From NCBI GenBank assembly GCA_051649785.1, contig JBOFHT010000096.1, forward strand, positions 1-23,527: a DNA stretch of 23,527 bases, given 5' to 3'. The notes below the pieces were generated by a model that had not been told where the DNA came from, made no database searches, and saw only the letters and a program-made list of their open reading frames with translations. Shown here one piece after another: positions 15,222 to 23,527 of the stretch (its first letter is position 1; every line of letters starts with the position of its first letter). Made by a program: the position numbers and the translations under genes. This DNA is from JBOFHT01 sp051649785 (GTDB lineage: Archaea > Methanobacteriota > Methanobacteria > Methanobacteriales > Methanobacteriaceae).

Positions 15222-16314
15222 TTATTTTTTTCCTTCTAATCTTTTGATTGATTCAATGACTTCGTCAAAGTCAGATTTGTAAGTAGAATCTTGAATAACT
15301 CTATATTCATTATATCTATTTATTGCAAGTTCTTGTGCTTCTTTATTAGATATATTTCCTTTATGATTTAAAATAAGATAATCACTAATAGTTATATATT
15401 TATTTAATAAATCAGCCCAATCTCCCATAGCCATTGGAATTTCTCTTTTAGCACGATCTTCTGCAAGAATTAAAAAACCCTCTACTAAACTATTAAGTTT
15501 ATTTAATTCCATCTTATTAAGATAATTCTTTGAAATAACTACATCACTTTGCATTACTTTTCCATTGGAATATTTAAAACTTGTTAGCCCCATATACTTT
15601 TTACTAACATCGCTACGTTGACTAATGATTTCTGCAGCAGTATTACCACTAATCGCATATATTAACTTATTTTGAACAGATGCAAAAAAATACTTAGTAA
15701 TTTCAGCACTTTTGTTATAATCATAACTTGTAGCGTATATATCAGTTATTTTTTGATTAAATCTTCGCTCAGAAACACTGAAAAATCTCCGATTTTTCGT
15801 GCCACAAAAATCGAAGATTTTTTATGGTCCTTATCTCACGTATTTTTTCTAGTAAATCATCAAAATAATCTTTACCAAATCGTTTCCCATTTTTTAATAA
15901 TTCATCATTTAAAACAAATCCTTTAATCATAAACTCTTTTAATGTGTTAGTAGCCCATATTCTAAAATGAGTAGCTTGTTTAGAGTTCACACGATAACCT
16001 ACAGCAATAATAGCATCAAGATTATAAAGTATTGGTTGTGTTTTTGCATTAGGATTAATAACGATTCCACTATTAGTAGAATCGTTAGGATTAAATATCA
16101 CATCATCCCTATTTAGTTCACCACTAGCAAAAATATTATTTAAATGTTTACTTATGTTTTTTACAGTAACACTAAATACATCCCCTATTGTTTTTTGGCT
16201 TGCCCATAATGTTTCATCCCCAATTATAAATTCAGCAGTTACTGCTCCTTCATCACCAATATAAAAAATTGTTTCTTGGAGTTTGAATCCTTCTAAATTA
16301 TCTTGATTTACCAT
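15222..16314 (-). pseudogene. rhuM: RhuM-family protein gene, broken by a 52-bp insertion
   Basis: RhuM is a phage- and island-associated family named from a Salmonella virulence gene; its biochemical role is unknown. The N-terminal part reads from the ATG at 16314 (AAGGTG six bases upstream; an in-frame GTG at 16323 is within that ribosome site). It contains TLWASQKTIGDVFSVTVKNI, NLDAIIAVGYRVNSKQATHF and FGKDYFDDLLEKIREIRT. At 15825-15774 an insertion shifts the frame, so this product ends at 15769 (181 residues). The rest of the protein resumes in another frame at SERRFNQKITDIYATSYDYN, then FFASVQNKL, GNTAAEI and MGLTSFKYSNGKV, and continues unbroken to 15222. Without the 52 bases the two parts join at IRT/SERRF, giving about 345 residues, the usual length. 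The last 123 residues form an ORF of their own from an ATG at 15593. Confidence 0.88.
15781..15822. repeat. Palindromic element inserted in rhuM
   Basis: Two 17-base arms, AAAAATCTCCGATTTTT (15781-15797) and AAAAATCGAAGATTTTT (15806-15822), pair with one mismatch across an 8-base loop. Each arm is also a small palindrome (AAAAATC/GATTTTT). It forms the core of the 52 bases that interrupt rhuM (15774-15825). Its first 13 bases after the leading A (AAAATCTCCGATT) recur at 16530-16542. It looks like a REP- or MITE-like element. No target duplication is evident. Confidence 0.8.
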
Positions 16315-16621
16315 ATAAAACACCTTATAAACTCATTTTACCACATTAATTAATTCTTTGAGAAATCCATTTCTTAACTATCCTTCCTTTAATATCATAT
16401 ATTCTTAATTTATACTAACTAATAATTATTAGTTGTGGAATAGCATCACAAAAGTAATAAGTATAATTTCAACTTATTGAAAGATAAGAGTCTTAGTTAA
16501 AAGTCAAAACTTCTAAATCAAAACTTCATTAAAATCTCCGATTGATAAATAAAGAAAATTTTGGTATAGAGCATATTTTTGACCAAGACTCGATAATTAA
16601 AAAAAAGTATAGTGTATAAAC
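16315..16621. other. Intergenic region with possible gene fragment
   Basis: No complete gene is seen. Upstream of rhuM, the minus strand reads LRIYDIKGRIVKKWISQRIN and a stop (about 16408-16346), preceded by a stop three codons earlier. This may be the 3' tail of a lost gene. An inverted repeat AATAAGT/ACTTATT lies at about 16456-16480. A 13-base match to the rhuM palindrome is at 16530-16542. The rhuM promoter must also be here but cannot be singled out. Confidence 0.35.
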
Positions 16622-17702
16622 CTAAATCATATCATCATAAACTTTAATCATTTCCTTAGCCATATTCTCGATTGAATGTTCTTTAGCAAATTGAATATTA
16701 GATTTTATATTACATTTGAATTCACGGTTAGTTAATACATTAGCTAGATTTAACTCACTTGTTACAAAAGTCCGATCTTTTATATCACTTGGAATATATC
16801 CATCAACAAGCGTTATAACCGGCTTCCCACAAGCCATAGCCTCAACTAATGGAATACCATACCCCTCCATAATACTAGGAAACACAAACACATCTAAAGA
16901 ATTATAAAAATCATTCATATCTTCATTAGCTACAAAACCTAAAAATTTAATCCTTGAATCATTACCAGCTAATCTTTTAAGTTCATCAAGCTGAGGACCT
17001 TTTCCACCAATTAAAAGACAAGAATCCTCAATATCGGCTTCTAAAAAGGAATTAATTAAAATATCAATTCTTTTTCTATTATTAATATTAGATATAGTTC
17101 CTACAGTAAATTTATCATTAGTTTCAGGGTTATTTAAAAAACTAGAATTAAAATTAGAATTAGGATAAAAATAGCTAGCTATCGCCTGTCTAACAACAGA
17201 TATACTATCTAAATCAATATTATAATATTGATTTAATTCCCCTGCAGTTTCATCACTAATTGCAACTATTTTTTCGCACTTAATAGCTGATCCCATTGCT
17301 TTTTTAAAAAATAAATTCATTGCTTTAGACATGAATTTATTATTTGGGTATATTATATTAGCTATTTTTAAAAGCATTAAATCATGTATTGTAACAACAG
17401 ATTTTTTCTTATTGAGTCTTATTGACTCAATAGGGGATAAAGCATGATAAATATCCGATTCTTTTACTTTGAAAGGTACTTCAAGTAATGAAAAAAATAA
17501 ATAACCAAAAATATCATCTCCTTTAATAATACTGTCATCCTGACTTAATAATCTTAAATCAACATTATTACATTGATTAAGACCCTTAAAAAGCATTTTA
17601 GAATAGCTACCTATTCCTCATTACGATAATCAAAAAACCTTGATATTAAAGAAATGTTCAAACTTTCACCTATAATAATCCCAACAATATTACAATTATC
17701 AT
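16622..17702 (-). pseudogene. GT4-type glycosyltransferase, frameshifted near its 5' end
   Basis: The intact 324-residue frame (ATG at 17596) is a retaining GT-B glycosyltransferase. It has VAISDETAGEL, then KFTVGTISNINNRKRIDILI and the nucleotide-sugar motif EGYGIPLVEAMACGKPV with Glu244 and Glu252. It lacks the first roughly 35 residues of the family. These are found upstream in other frames. The codons just before the ATG read GIGSYSKM, the family's glycine-rich start. Before that, in another frame, comes NIVGIIIGESLNISLISRFF then DYRNEE and a stop, consistent with one base lost near 17614-17619. That frame also has no start. An ATG at 17702 (MIIV) would join it if the extra 8 bases AATATTGT were removed. 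Two small indels therefore separate it from a normal gene. A sequencing or assembly error is possible. It probably acted in cell-surface glycan synthesis. Confidence 0.75.
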
Positions 17703-17774
17703 CTGATTAATAATTAAATTATTAAACTTGGATAATAAATAATTATCTAAACTAATCAAAAACCTAAAAAATGA

Positions 17775-18713
17775 TTATTTTTCATCTTTTTTATTTTTAA
17801 TCCAATGAACTGTTCTTTTTATTCCTTCTTCAAAACTTATTTGAGGTTTGAATCCCGTATCTTCTGTTAATTTAGAAATATCTGCACAAAGATGCATAAT
17901 TTGGTTTTTTGAATAATCTAAATCACCAAAACCAATTGCACAAGAAGGATTTATAATACCCTTAATAGAACTTATAGAATCACTAATACAAATAGAATCT
18001 CCTGAACCAACTGGATAAACAGAACCATGAGGAGCATTTTCAGCCATTAAGAAAAAAGCCCTAGAACAATCATCTACATATAAATAATCCCAAATTTGTT
18101 CACCTTTTGTTGTTGAAAACTTTTCATTATTAATTAATGATTTTATTAAAGATATTATAAGTGTAAAATCATTATCCCCTGGACCATAAACACTTAGAAT
18201 CCTCCCCCAAACATGTTTCAACCCTAAATCATCAGCTAAAATCTTACTCAATTTTCCAGCTGAGTATTTAGCTATTCCATAAGAAGAATTAGGATTTATA
18301 GGAGTATTTTCAGATAAATTTTCACAAGCAATCCCATATTCAGCTTGAGAACCTGCACCAACAAAAACACCGCAGCCTAAGTTTTTTGCCAGTTTTACAG
18401 CATCAAGAGTATATTTTATATTAGAAAATTGAATATTAGGGTTATTACGAGTAGATTTAGAAGTTCCTACCCACCCAAAATGGAAAAATACATCAAAATC
18501 ATTTTTAACAGAACTACTAGAATTAAGATTAGATAAATTTAAATTAGATAAATCACATTCAAAAATCTCAACTAATTCAGAATTAGGGATATTGCTAACT
18601 TTATCAGAGTTAGGTCTAGAAATAGCTAGAACTTCAATACCTTTTTTTACTAAAAAATCAACTAATGCAGACCCAATCATTGAACTTGCACCAGTTACAA
18701 TTGCTTTTTTCAT
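17775..18713 (-). CDS. Extended SDR NAD-dependent epimerase/dehydratase
   Basis: This is a nucleotide-sugar-modifying short-chain dehydrogenase. The NAD motif TGASSMIG is at 7-14, the active-site serine lies in GAGSQAEYG (Ser122), and the catalytic YGIAK has Tyr145 and Lys149. The C-terminal substrate part includes WDYLYVDDCSRAF, the usual nucleotide-sugar segment. The exact sugar (epimerase, 4,6-dehydratase or 4-reductase) cannot be read from motifs. A TTG at 18728 is in frame, but it belongs to the Shine-Dalgarno TTGAGGGA. The ATG at 18713, seven bases after GAGGGA, is the start, giving 312 residues. A short Asn/Ser-rich stretch (residues 56-68) is present. It is the first gene of the minus-strand glycan set, upstream of the glycosyltransferase, and is divergent from the aminotransferase. 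Confidence 0.85.
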   Translation of the reverse strand: MKKAIVTGASSMIGSALVDFLVKKGIEVLAISRPNSDKVSNIPNSELVEIFECDLSNLNLSNLNSSSSVKNDFDVFFHFGWVGTSKSTRNNPNIQFSNIKYTLDAVKLAKNLGCGVFVGAGSQAEYGIACENLSENTPINPNSSYGIAKYSAGKLSKILADDLGLKHVWGRILSVYGPGDNDFTLIISLIKSLINNEKFSTTKGEQIWDYLYVDDCSRAFFLMAENAPHGSVYPVGSGDSICISDSISSIKGIINPSCAIGFGDLDYSKNQIMHLCADISKLTEDTGFKPQISFEEGIKRTVHWIKNKKDEK

Positions 18714-18954
18714 TAAAAATTCCCTCAAAAATTTAGTTATATAAATGACAATTTATTATTATATTGTTTATTTTACACCACTTGATACAAAAATTATTAA
18801 ATTTTTGATAATTATAAAATACTATTATTAATTTATTACACATATATCTATATATTTAATTAAATATATATTTATAACATAATTATTTAATTGTATTTAA
18901 ATAGCCAAGATTTAATACTTCAAAGTTTGATTAAATATTATGGGAGAAAAAACA
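18714..18954. promoter_or_regulatory. Divergent promoter region of the glycan genes
   Basis: This 241-base region separates the SDR gene (minus) from the aminotransferase gene (plus). It contains a perfect palindrome with arms CAAAAATT and AATTTTTG around ATTA (18788-18807), a plausible operator. TATA-like ATATATATTTATAAC (about 18865-18879) is a candidate box for the plus-strand operon. Assignments are inferred from position. Confidence 0.4.
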
Positions 18955-20133
18955 ATGAGTTATAAATTAGCAGAAGCTGCATATCATCTTCAAGGGCAAC
19001 CTATGTTTAAAGTTTTAGCTAAAGTAAAAGAATTAGAGTCTAAAGGTATTGACATATGTCATTTTGAGATTGGAGATCCTGATTTTGATACACCTCCTAA
19101 CATTATTGAAGCAACATATGCTTCTTTAAAAAATGGAGATACTCACTATGAAACATCCACAGGAAATATTGACTTTAGAAAAGTTGTTTGTGATACAACA
19201 GAAAAAAACAGAGGATTTAAACCAAAATTATCTCAAGTTTTAGTAAGTCCTGGGGCAAATATACTCATATATTATGCAGTAAGATGTTTAGTTAATCCTG
19301 GAGATGATGTTTTAGTCCCCGACCCAGGATTTCCAAGTTATTACTCAGTTTTAGATTTTTGTAATGTTAATCCAATACATGTTCCACTTAAAGAAGAAGA
19401 TGAATTTCGTATGAATCCTGATTTAGTAGAAGAATCAATAACTGATAAAACAAGGTTACTTATTATAAATTCACCTCATAATCCCACAGGGGCAACAATG
19501 ACTCCTAAAGAAATAAAGAGAATTTATGAAATTGCTGAAGAAAATGATATATACATTTATAGTGATGAAATATATGCTCGTATGACATTTAATGAAGAAT
19601 ATAAATTTTCAACTCCGGGAATTTATGATAATTGTGAAAAAAGAACAATTATAGCTAATGGATTTTCTAAATCTTTTGCAATGACTGGTTGGCGTCTTGG
19701 AGTTGCTATTGCTCCTGAATTTCTAATAGAAAAAATGTCATTATTACTTCAAACAACATCATCCTGTGTTTCTCCTTTTATTCAAAAAGCAGGAATTGAA
19801 GCAATAAATGGAAAACAAGATTATGTTAATAATATGATGATAGAATATATGAAAAGAAGAGATTTACTAGTTAATGGATTAAATAAAATAAAAGGTATTA
19901 ACTGTTTGAATCCTGGTGGTGCTTTTTATGTTTTCCCTAATATAACTGGAACTGGGTTAACAAGCGAAGAATTTACAGATTTGATGTTAGAAAAAGGACA
20001 TGTATCATTATTACCAGGTACCAATTTTGGAGAATATGGGGAAGGGTATGTTAGACTTTGTTATGCCACATCACAAGAAAGAATTATTGAAGGTTTAAGT
20101 AGAATAGAAAAAGCTTTAAATGAAATTTTATGA
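18955..20133 (+). CDS. PLP-dependent aminotransferase, class I (AspC-like)
   Basis: This fold-type I aminotransferase transfers an amino group between an amino acid and a 2-oxo acid. Numbered from the ATG at 18955, key residues are Asn176 in SPHNPTG, Asp204 and Tyr207 in YSDEIYARM, the PLP lysine Lys239 in NGFSKSFAMTGWRLG, and Arg367 in GYVRLCYAT, which binds the substrate carboxylate. An ATG at 18940 is in frame, but the Shine-Dalgarno GGGAGA starts right behind it, so the second ATG is used (392 residues, standard length). The gene heads a two-gene operon with the thiamine-diphosphate enzyme, 45 bases apart, within a glycan-type neighbourhood. General amino-acid metabolism (aspartate, alanine or aromatic transaminase) is the conservative alternative. 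The substrate is not assigned. Confidence 0.88.
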   Translation: MSYKLAEAAYHLQGQPMFKVLAKVKELESKGIDICHFEIGDPDFDTPPNIIEATYASLKNGDTHYETSTGNIDFRKVVCDTTEKNRGFKPKLSQVLVSPGANILIYYAVRCLVNPGDDVLVPDPGFPSYYSVLDFCNVNPIHVPLKEEDEFRMNPDLVEESITDKTRLLIINSPHNPTGATMTPKEIKRIYEIAEENDIYIYSDEIYARMTFNEEYKFSTPGIYDNCEKRTIIANGFSKSFAMTGWRLGVAIAPEFLIEKMSLLLQTTSSCVSPFIQKAGIEAINGKQDYVNNMMIEYMKRRDLLVNGLNKIKGINCLNPGGAFYVFPNITGTGLTSEEFTDLMLEKGHVSLLPGTNFGEYGEGYVRLCYATSQERIIEGLSRIEKALNEIL

Positions 20134-20178
20134 ACTTTAGTAAAAATAGTTTAATGATTATAAAATGGAGAGAATAAT

Positions 20179-22020
20179 ATGAAATTAAGGTTAGTTGATT
20201 ATGTTGCTAATTTTTTAGTTAAAAAGGGAATAAAGCATGTTTTTCTTGTGACTGGTGGAGGAGCTATGTTTTTAGATGATGGTGTTGCTGCATGTGAAGA
20301 TTTAACAGCTGTTTGTGTGCACCATGAACAAAGTGCGGCAATGGCTGCTACATCTTATGCAAAGCATAATTACACTACAGGTGCAGCGATTTTAACAACA
20401 GGTTGTGGGGGAACAAATGCCATAACTGGTGTTTTAAATGCATATCAAGATAATATTCCATGCATATTCCTTTCGGGACAAACAAAAAGAAAAGAAACAG
20501 TTCATTTATCAGGATTACCTTTAAGACAATTTGGAGTTCAAGAAGCGGATATTTTACCTATTGTAAAACCAATAACTAAATATTCAACTATGATAACTAA
20601 TCCTGATGAAATTAAATATGAATTAGAAAAAGCATATTATATTGCAAATAGTGGACGACCTGGTCCAGTTTGGATTGATATTCCTCTAGATATTCAAGGT
20701 AGTATAATTAATGGAGAAGAACTTAAAGAATTTGATGAAATAAAAAATAAAGCAAATAAAGATATTGAAATAAATAAAAATCATGAAAAAGACTTTGAAA
20801 CAGCTGTAAAAGAATTACTTAATGCTAAAAGGCCAATCATCCTAGCAGGACAAGGAATTAAACTTAGTAAAACAGTTCCTCAATTTAAAAAATTTATTGA
20901 AAAATTTAATATTCCTTATGTTGCATCAAGGTTAGGTATAGATACTTTAAATTCAGAACATCCTTTGTTTATTGGGAGAATCGGTAACAAAGGAGACCGT
21001 GGGGGAAATTTTGCAATTCAAAATTCTGATCATATTCTTGTTTTAGGAAGTAGGTTAAGTGTGAGCTCAACAGGTCATGAATATGAACTATTTGCTCGTG
21101 AAGCAAAAACTACTGTAATTGACATAGACGAATTTGAACACAAAAAAAATACTGTTAAAATTGATAGATTTATTAATGCTGACTTAAGAGAATTTTTTGA
21201 GTATGTTGAAAATGTTAACATTAGTAATACCCTTAGTAAAAGCGAAAGGTGGGTAAATACCTGTCAAGAATGGAAAGAAAAATGGAGTATTTTCCTTCCA
21301 GAATATGATGATGATTCAAATGGAATTAATCTATATAAATTTATAGAAATACTATCAAAAACTTTAAATGAACCTGCAACAATAATTTCGGATGCGGGAT
21401 CTTCTTTTTATGTTGTTTCACAAGCTATGCAGTTTAAAAAAGACCAAAAATACATTACCACAGGAGGTCAAGCCGAAATGGGGTTCTCGTTACCTGCTGC
21501 TATTGGAGCTATTTATTCTGCAAAAGAAAACAAAGTCAAAGGTAAAAAAGATGAACAGATAATTGCAATTACAGGAGATGGAAGTCTTCAAATGAACATA
21601 CAAGAATTGCAAACATTAGTCCACAATAAACTACCCGTGAAATTGTTTGTTTGGAATAATGATGGATATTTATCAATCAGAGCCACACAAAGGAAATTTT
21701 TCGAACATTCTATTGGTACAGATAAAACTAATGGAGTTTCATTCCCAGATTTAAAAAAGATTTGTAATGCATATGGTATTAAATATATTGCTATGGATAA
21801 AATTGAAAAAATGGAAGAACAATTCAAAGAAATATACAAAACAAAAGAACCTGTTATATGTGAACTATTTTCAATTAGAGATCAAGATATCATACCTTCT
21901 GTTTCAGCTTTACAAAAAGACGATGGAACTATGATATCAAAACCTCTTGAAGATATGTATCCATTTTTACCAAGAGAAGAATTTAAAAAAGAGATGATTA
22001 TAAATCCCTTAGAGGAATAG
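20179..22020 (+). CDS. Thiamine-diphosphate enzyme, acetolactate-synthase-like
   Basis: This 613-residue protein has the three-domain plan of acetolactate synthase/pyruvate decarboxylase relatives. The N-terminal pyrimidine-binding domain carries the catalytic Glu50 in VHHEQSAAMAA. The central domain (about 205-340) has ILAGQGI and LVLGSRLS. The C-terminal pyrophosphate domain has the ThDP-Mg motif GDGS (466-469) with Asn493-Asn494. Such enzymes decarboxylate a 2-oxo acid and may transfer the two-carbon unit. Relatives in sugar clusters (for example YerE) add it to a keto-sugar. No small regulatory subunit gene is adjacent, so ordinary branched-chain acetolactate synthase is less likely. GGAGAG lies about six bases before the ATG. 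It follows the aminotransferase by 45 bases and is probably cotranscribed. The substrate is inferred and uncertain. Confidence 0.83.
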   Translation: MKLRLVDYVANFLVKKGIKHVFLVTGGGAMFLDDGVAACEDLTAVCVHHEQSAAMAATSYAKHNYTTGAAILTTGCGGTNAITGVLNAYQDNIPCIFLSGQTKRKETVHLSGLPLRQFGVQEADILPIVKPITKYSTMITNPDEIKYELEKAYYIANSGRPGPVWIDIPLDIQGSIINGEELKEFDEIKNKANKDIEINKNHEKDFETAVKELLNAKRPIILAGQGIKLSKTVPQFKKFIEKFNIPYVASRLGIDTLNSEHPLFIGRIGNKGDRGGNFAIQNSDHILVLGSRLSVSSTGHEYELFAREAKTTVIDIDEFEHKKNTVKIDRFINADLREFFEYVENVNISNTLSKSERWVNTCQEWKEKWSIFLPEYDDDSNGINLYKFIEILSKTLNEPATIISDAGSSFYVVSQAMQFKKDQKYITTGGQAEMGFSLPAAIGAIYSAKENKVKGKKDEQIIAITGDGSLQMNIQELQTLVHNKLPVKLFVWNNDGYLSIRATQRKFFEHSIGTDKTNGVSFPDLKKICNAYGIKYIAMDKIEKMEEQFKEIYKTKEPVICELFSIRDQDIIPSVSALQKDDGTMISKPLEDMYPFLPREEFKKEMIINPLEE

Positions 22021-22247
22021 CTATTAATTTATAGATTAATATTGTATAATTTATTTTTTTACGAGTATATCAATTAACAATTAATAGTAAAGTTAAGGAT
22101 TTTTAAAATAAAATTTTATGAAAACTCAAAAAATTATTCTAAAATATTTATAAGTGATTTATTAAAATTACCAATACATTTAAATAATTTAATTTATAAA
22201 AATATAATTGATATAATTATCATTCTAATTAGAAGGAGGCATTCATT
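22021..22247 (+). terminator. T-tract terminator and intergenic region
   Basis: A run of seven T (22054-22060) lies 34 bases after the thiamine-diphosphate gene and probably ends its transcript. From 22091 to 22170 two blocks resemble the interior of the inverted-repeat element at 13396-13495. The last bases hold AAGGAGG (22232-22238), the ribosome site of the next gene. Confidence 0.45.
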
Positions 22248-22481
22248 ATGAGTGGAAATAAAAATCAAATTCATATTGTTAAAAATCCTAGTGGTGGTTG
22301 GTGCAACAAAAACCCAAATGCAACATCATGCCATGAGACTCAAAAAAGTGCTATTAGTCATGCTGTTAATCTAGCAAAAGCTAGTGGTGATACTGAAGTC
22401 GTTATACATGGTAAAAGCGGTAAAATTAGGTCATCAAGCACATATCATCGTAAAGATGATTCTAAATTAGTTAGAGGATAA
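22248..22481 (+). CDS. DUF2188 domain protein
   Basis: This is a 77-residue soluble protein matching DUF2188. It opens with a strand QIHIVKNPSGGWCNKN, then has HETQKSAISHAVNLAKASGD (the amphipathic helix), EVVIHGKSGKIR and the tail SSSTYHRKDDSKLVRG. The family's function is unknown to me. It is common in bacteria as a small stand-alone protein and is often seen in accessory regions, so lateral acquisition is possible. The consensus Shine-Dalgarno AAGGAGG eight bases before the ATG makes expression likely. It stands alone, and a 51-bp tandem duplication begins at its stop codon. Confidence 0.82.
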   Translation: MSGNKNQIHIVKNPSGGWCNKNPNATSCHETQKSAISHAVNLAKASGDTEVVIHGKSGKIRSSSTYHRKDDSKLVRG

Positions 22482-22583
22482 TTTAATTATATCCTCATCA
22501 ATTTTTATCACAAATCAATAAGTTATCTATTTTTTAATTATATCCTCATCAATTTTTATCACAAATCAATAAGTTATCTATTT
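22482..22583. repeat. 51-bp tandem duplication after the DUF2188 gene
   Basis: A unit containing ATATCCTCATCAATTTTTAT occurs at 22482-22532 and again at 22533-22583, essentially identical until the last few bases. Copy one ends in six T, so each copy may include a T-tract terminator. No coding potential is seen. Confidence 0.93.
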
Positions 22584-22618
22584 TATTGGCTTGAAACTAC
22601 TTGTTTTAAATTATAAGC

Positions 22619-23527
22619 TTATTTAATTATTTTCAAAAGACAATTTAAAAGGTCTGGATTTAGTTTTTTATTTAAGTGTTCAATAGAAACAAACTCGTAT
22701 ATTTCATCTAAAAATGAGTCGAGCCATCCATAATCATCATTGAATAAGATATCTCTTTTCAAAATTATAGATAATTTGATTTCAATCAAGTAAAATGGAT
22801 ATTGTTCTTTTTCAGCATTATAATCTGTTATAATAGGATTTGTATATTCATTAAACCCTTTATAATCAGGGATTATGATGATGTCAAATATTTTATTATT
22901 AATTTCTAAATAATTGTTTGTATTTCTTGTTATTTTTGAATTTATTGGTAAATTTATCTCAAATTCTTCTTTGATGATATTCTTTAAAACATTATTCTCT
23001 GAAAAAATCCTATTTTCTAAATTACTTATAGTTATTGTTATTATTTTTTCTTCATCAATTTCATGTGTATTATAATAATCATCTAAATGTATACTTAGTT
23101 TTTCTAATATTAAATATTCCAATATGGAATTTATAATATTCTTTTTATTAGTAATATCATCAGGATTGTATTTATAATTTTTTTCAACATTTTCGTTATT
23201 ATTTTTTTCTTTATTAAATATTTGACGGTATTTTCTATTTTTAGGAAGCAAAGATTCTAATGATGCATTAAAATTCTCATTAAATTCATATCCATAAATC
23301 TCAATTGGTTTTATTTTATTATCTATAAATTCATAAGCTATGGTTCCTCTTAATTTGATATTGATTGTTTCTTTTGAAATGAAAAATTTATAAAAAAGTA
23401 TAGCTGCTATAATAAGGAAAGCTAAGCCTAAAAAACTTATATTGATATTTTCGCTAGATAATATTACTAAACTGGATGTTACTATATCCACAAAAAATGC
23501 TAACAATATTGCAGTAATTATTAATAA
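22619..23527 (-). CDS. Membrane protein of unknown function, 5' end outside the window
   Basis: I do not recognise this protein. The frame is open to the window edge. A TTG at 23506 could serve as a start, but the codons before it still read as hydrophobic protein (LLIITAI), so the true start is probably beyond 23527. Two hydrophobic helices are visible at the N-terminus, ending with LGLAFLIIAAILFYKFF. The remaining 240 residues are soluble, rich in Asn, Lys, Ile and Glu, probably cytosolic, with an Asn/Lys stretch (KEKNNNENVEKNYKYN) and a segment PFYLIEIKLSIILKRD. No catalytic motif is evident. Its stop is 35 bases from the end of the 51-bp duplication, and it converges with the DUF2188 gene. 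Confidence 0.65.
   Translation of the reverse strand, partial: LLIITAILLAFFVDIVTSSLVILSSENINISFLGLAFLIIAAILFYKFFISKETINIKLRGTIAYEFIDNKIKPIEIYGYEFNENFNASLESLLPKNRKYRQIFNKEKNNNENVEKNYKYNPDDITNKKNIINSILEYLILEKLSIHLDDYYNTHEIDEEKIITITISNLENRIFSENNVLKNIIKEEFEINLPINSKITRNTNNYLEINNKIFDIIIIPDYKGFNEYTNPIITDYNAEKEQYPFYLIEIKLSIILKRDILFNDDYGWLDSFLDEIYEFVSIEHLNKKLNPDLLNCLLKIIK

Noticed and set aside
15222..15593. Separate 123-residue gene starting at ATG 15593
   Set aside because: Its frame continues upstream without a stop into RhuM sequence (TDIYATSYDYN, GNTAAEI), and the ATG falls inside the conserved MGLTSFK block. It is the C-terminal part of the broken rhuM.
20179..22020. Biosynthetic acetolactate synthase (ilvB) as a firm call
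   Set aside because: There is no small regulatory subunit or ilvC nearby, and the context is an aminotransferase and sugar genes. I kept only the family-level call.

Overview
The window looks like chromosomal DNA of a very AT-rich methanogenic archaeon of the order Methanobacteriales, most likely Methanobrevibacter or a close relative. The basis is archaeal gene content: aIF5A with a hypusine-site lysine, aRF1 with NIKS and GGQ motifs, a fused IMPase-NAD kinase, a GfcR/PyrE-like regulator and a coenzyme F430 synthase (CfbE). Shine-Dalgarno sequences of the GGAG/GGTG type and TTTATATA-like boxes fit as well. The genus is inferred from gene content and base composition. I saw no rRNA, tRNA or CRISPR array.

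Bases 1-11431 carry housekeeping genes: agmatinase and aIF5A (minus), the bifunctional NADP phosphatase/NAD kinase and CfbE (plus), a small membrane-anchored PepSY protein (plus), then GfcR, a Gfo/Idh/MocA sugar dehydrogenase, HemC and aRF1 (minus). HemC and CfbE are an early and the final step of the tetrapyrrole route to F430. Agmatinase and aIF5A are linked through polyamine-dependent hypusination. An MnmC-type methyltransferase follows aRF1.

Bases 13666-22020 look like a surface-glycan or nucleotide-sugar region: a nucleotidyltransferase-cupin fusion, a GT4-type glycosyltransferase and an extended SDR epimerase/dehydratase (minus), then a divergent aminotransferase plus thiamine-diphosphate (acetolactate-synthase-like) pair (plus). 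An accessory insert at about 14.9-16.6 kb splits the minus-strand part. It holds a RhuM-family gene broken by a 52-bp palindromic insertion, a 61-residue unknown protein and short coding-like remnants. The glycosyltransferase itself is frameshifted twice near its 5' end.

The right end has a small DUF2188 protein and a membrane protein of unknown function cut by the window edge.

Two kinds of sequence plasticity run through the window. Asn/Ser-rich triplet expansions (AAT/AGT codons) interrupt conserved enzymes, most strongly CfbE. Short perfect or near-perfect tandem duplications (86 bp x3, 90 bp x2, 51 bp x2) sit in intergenic DNA, and one of them multiplies a TATA box and a palindrome upstream of the aRF1 gene.
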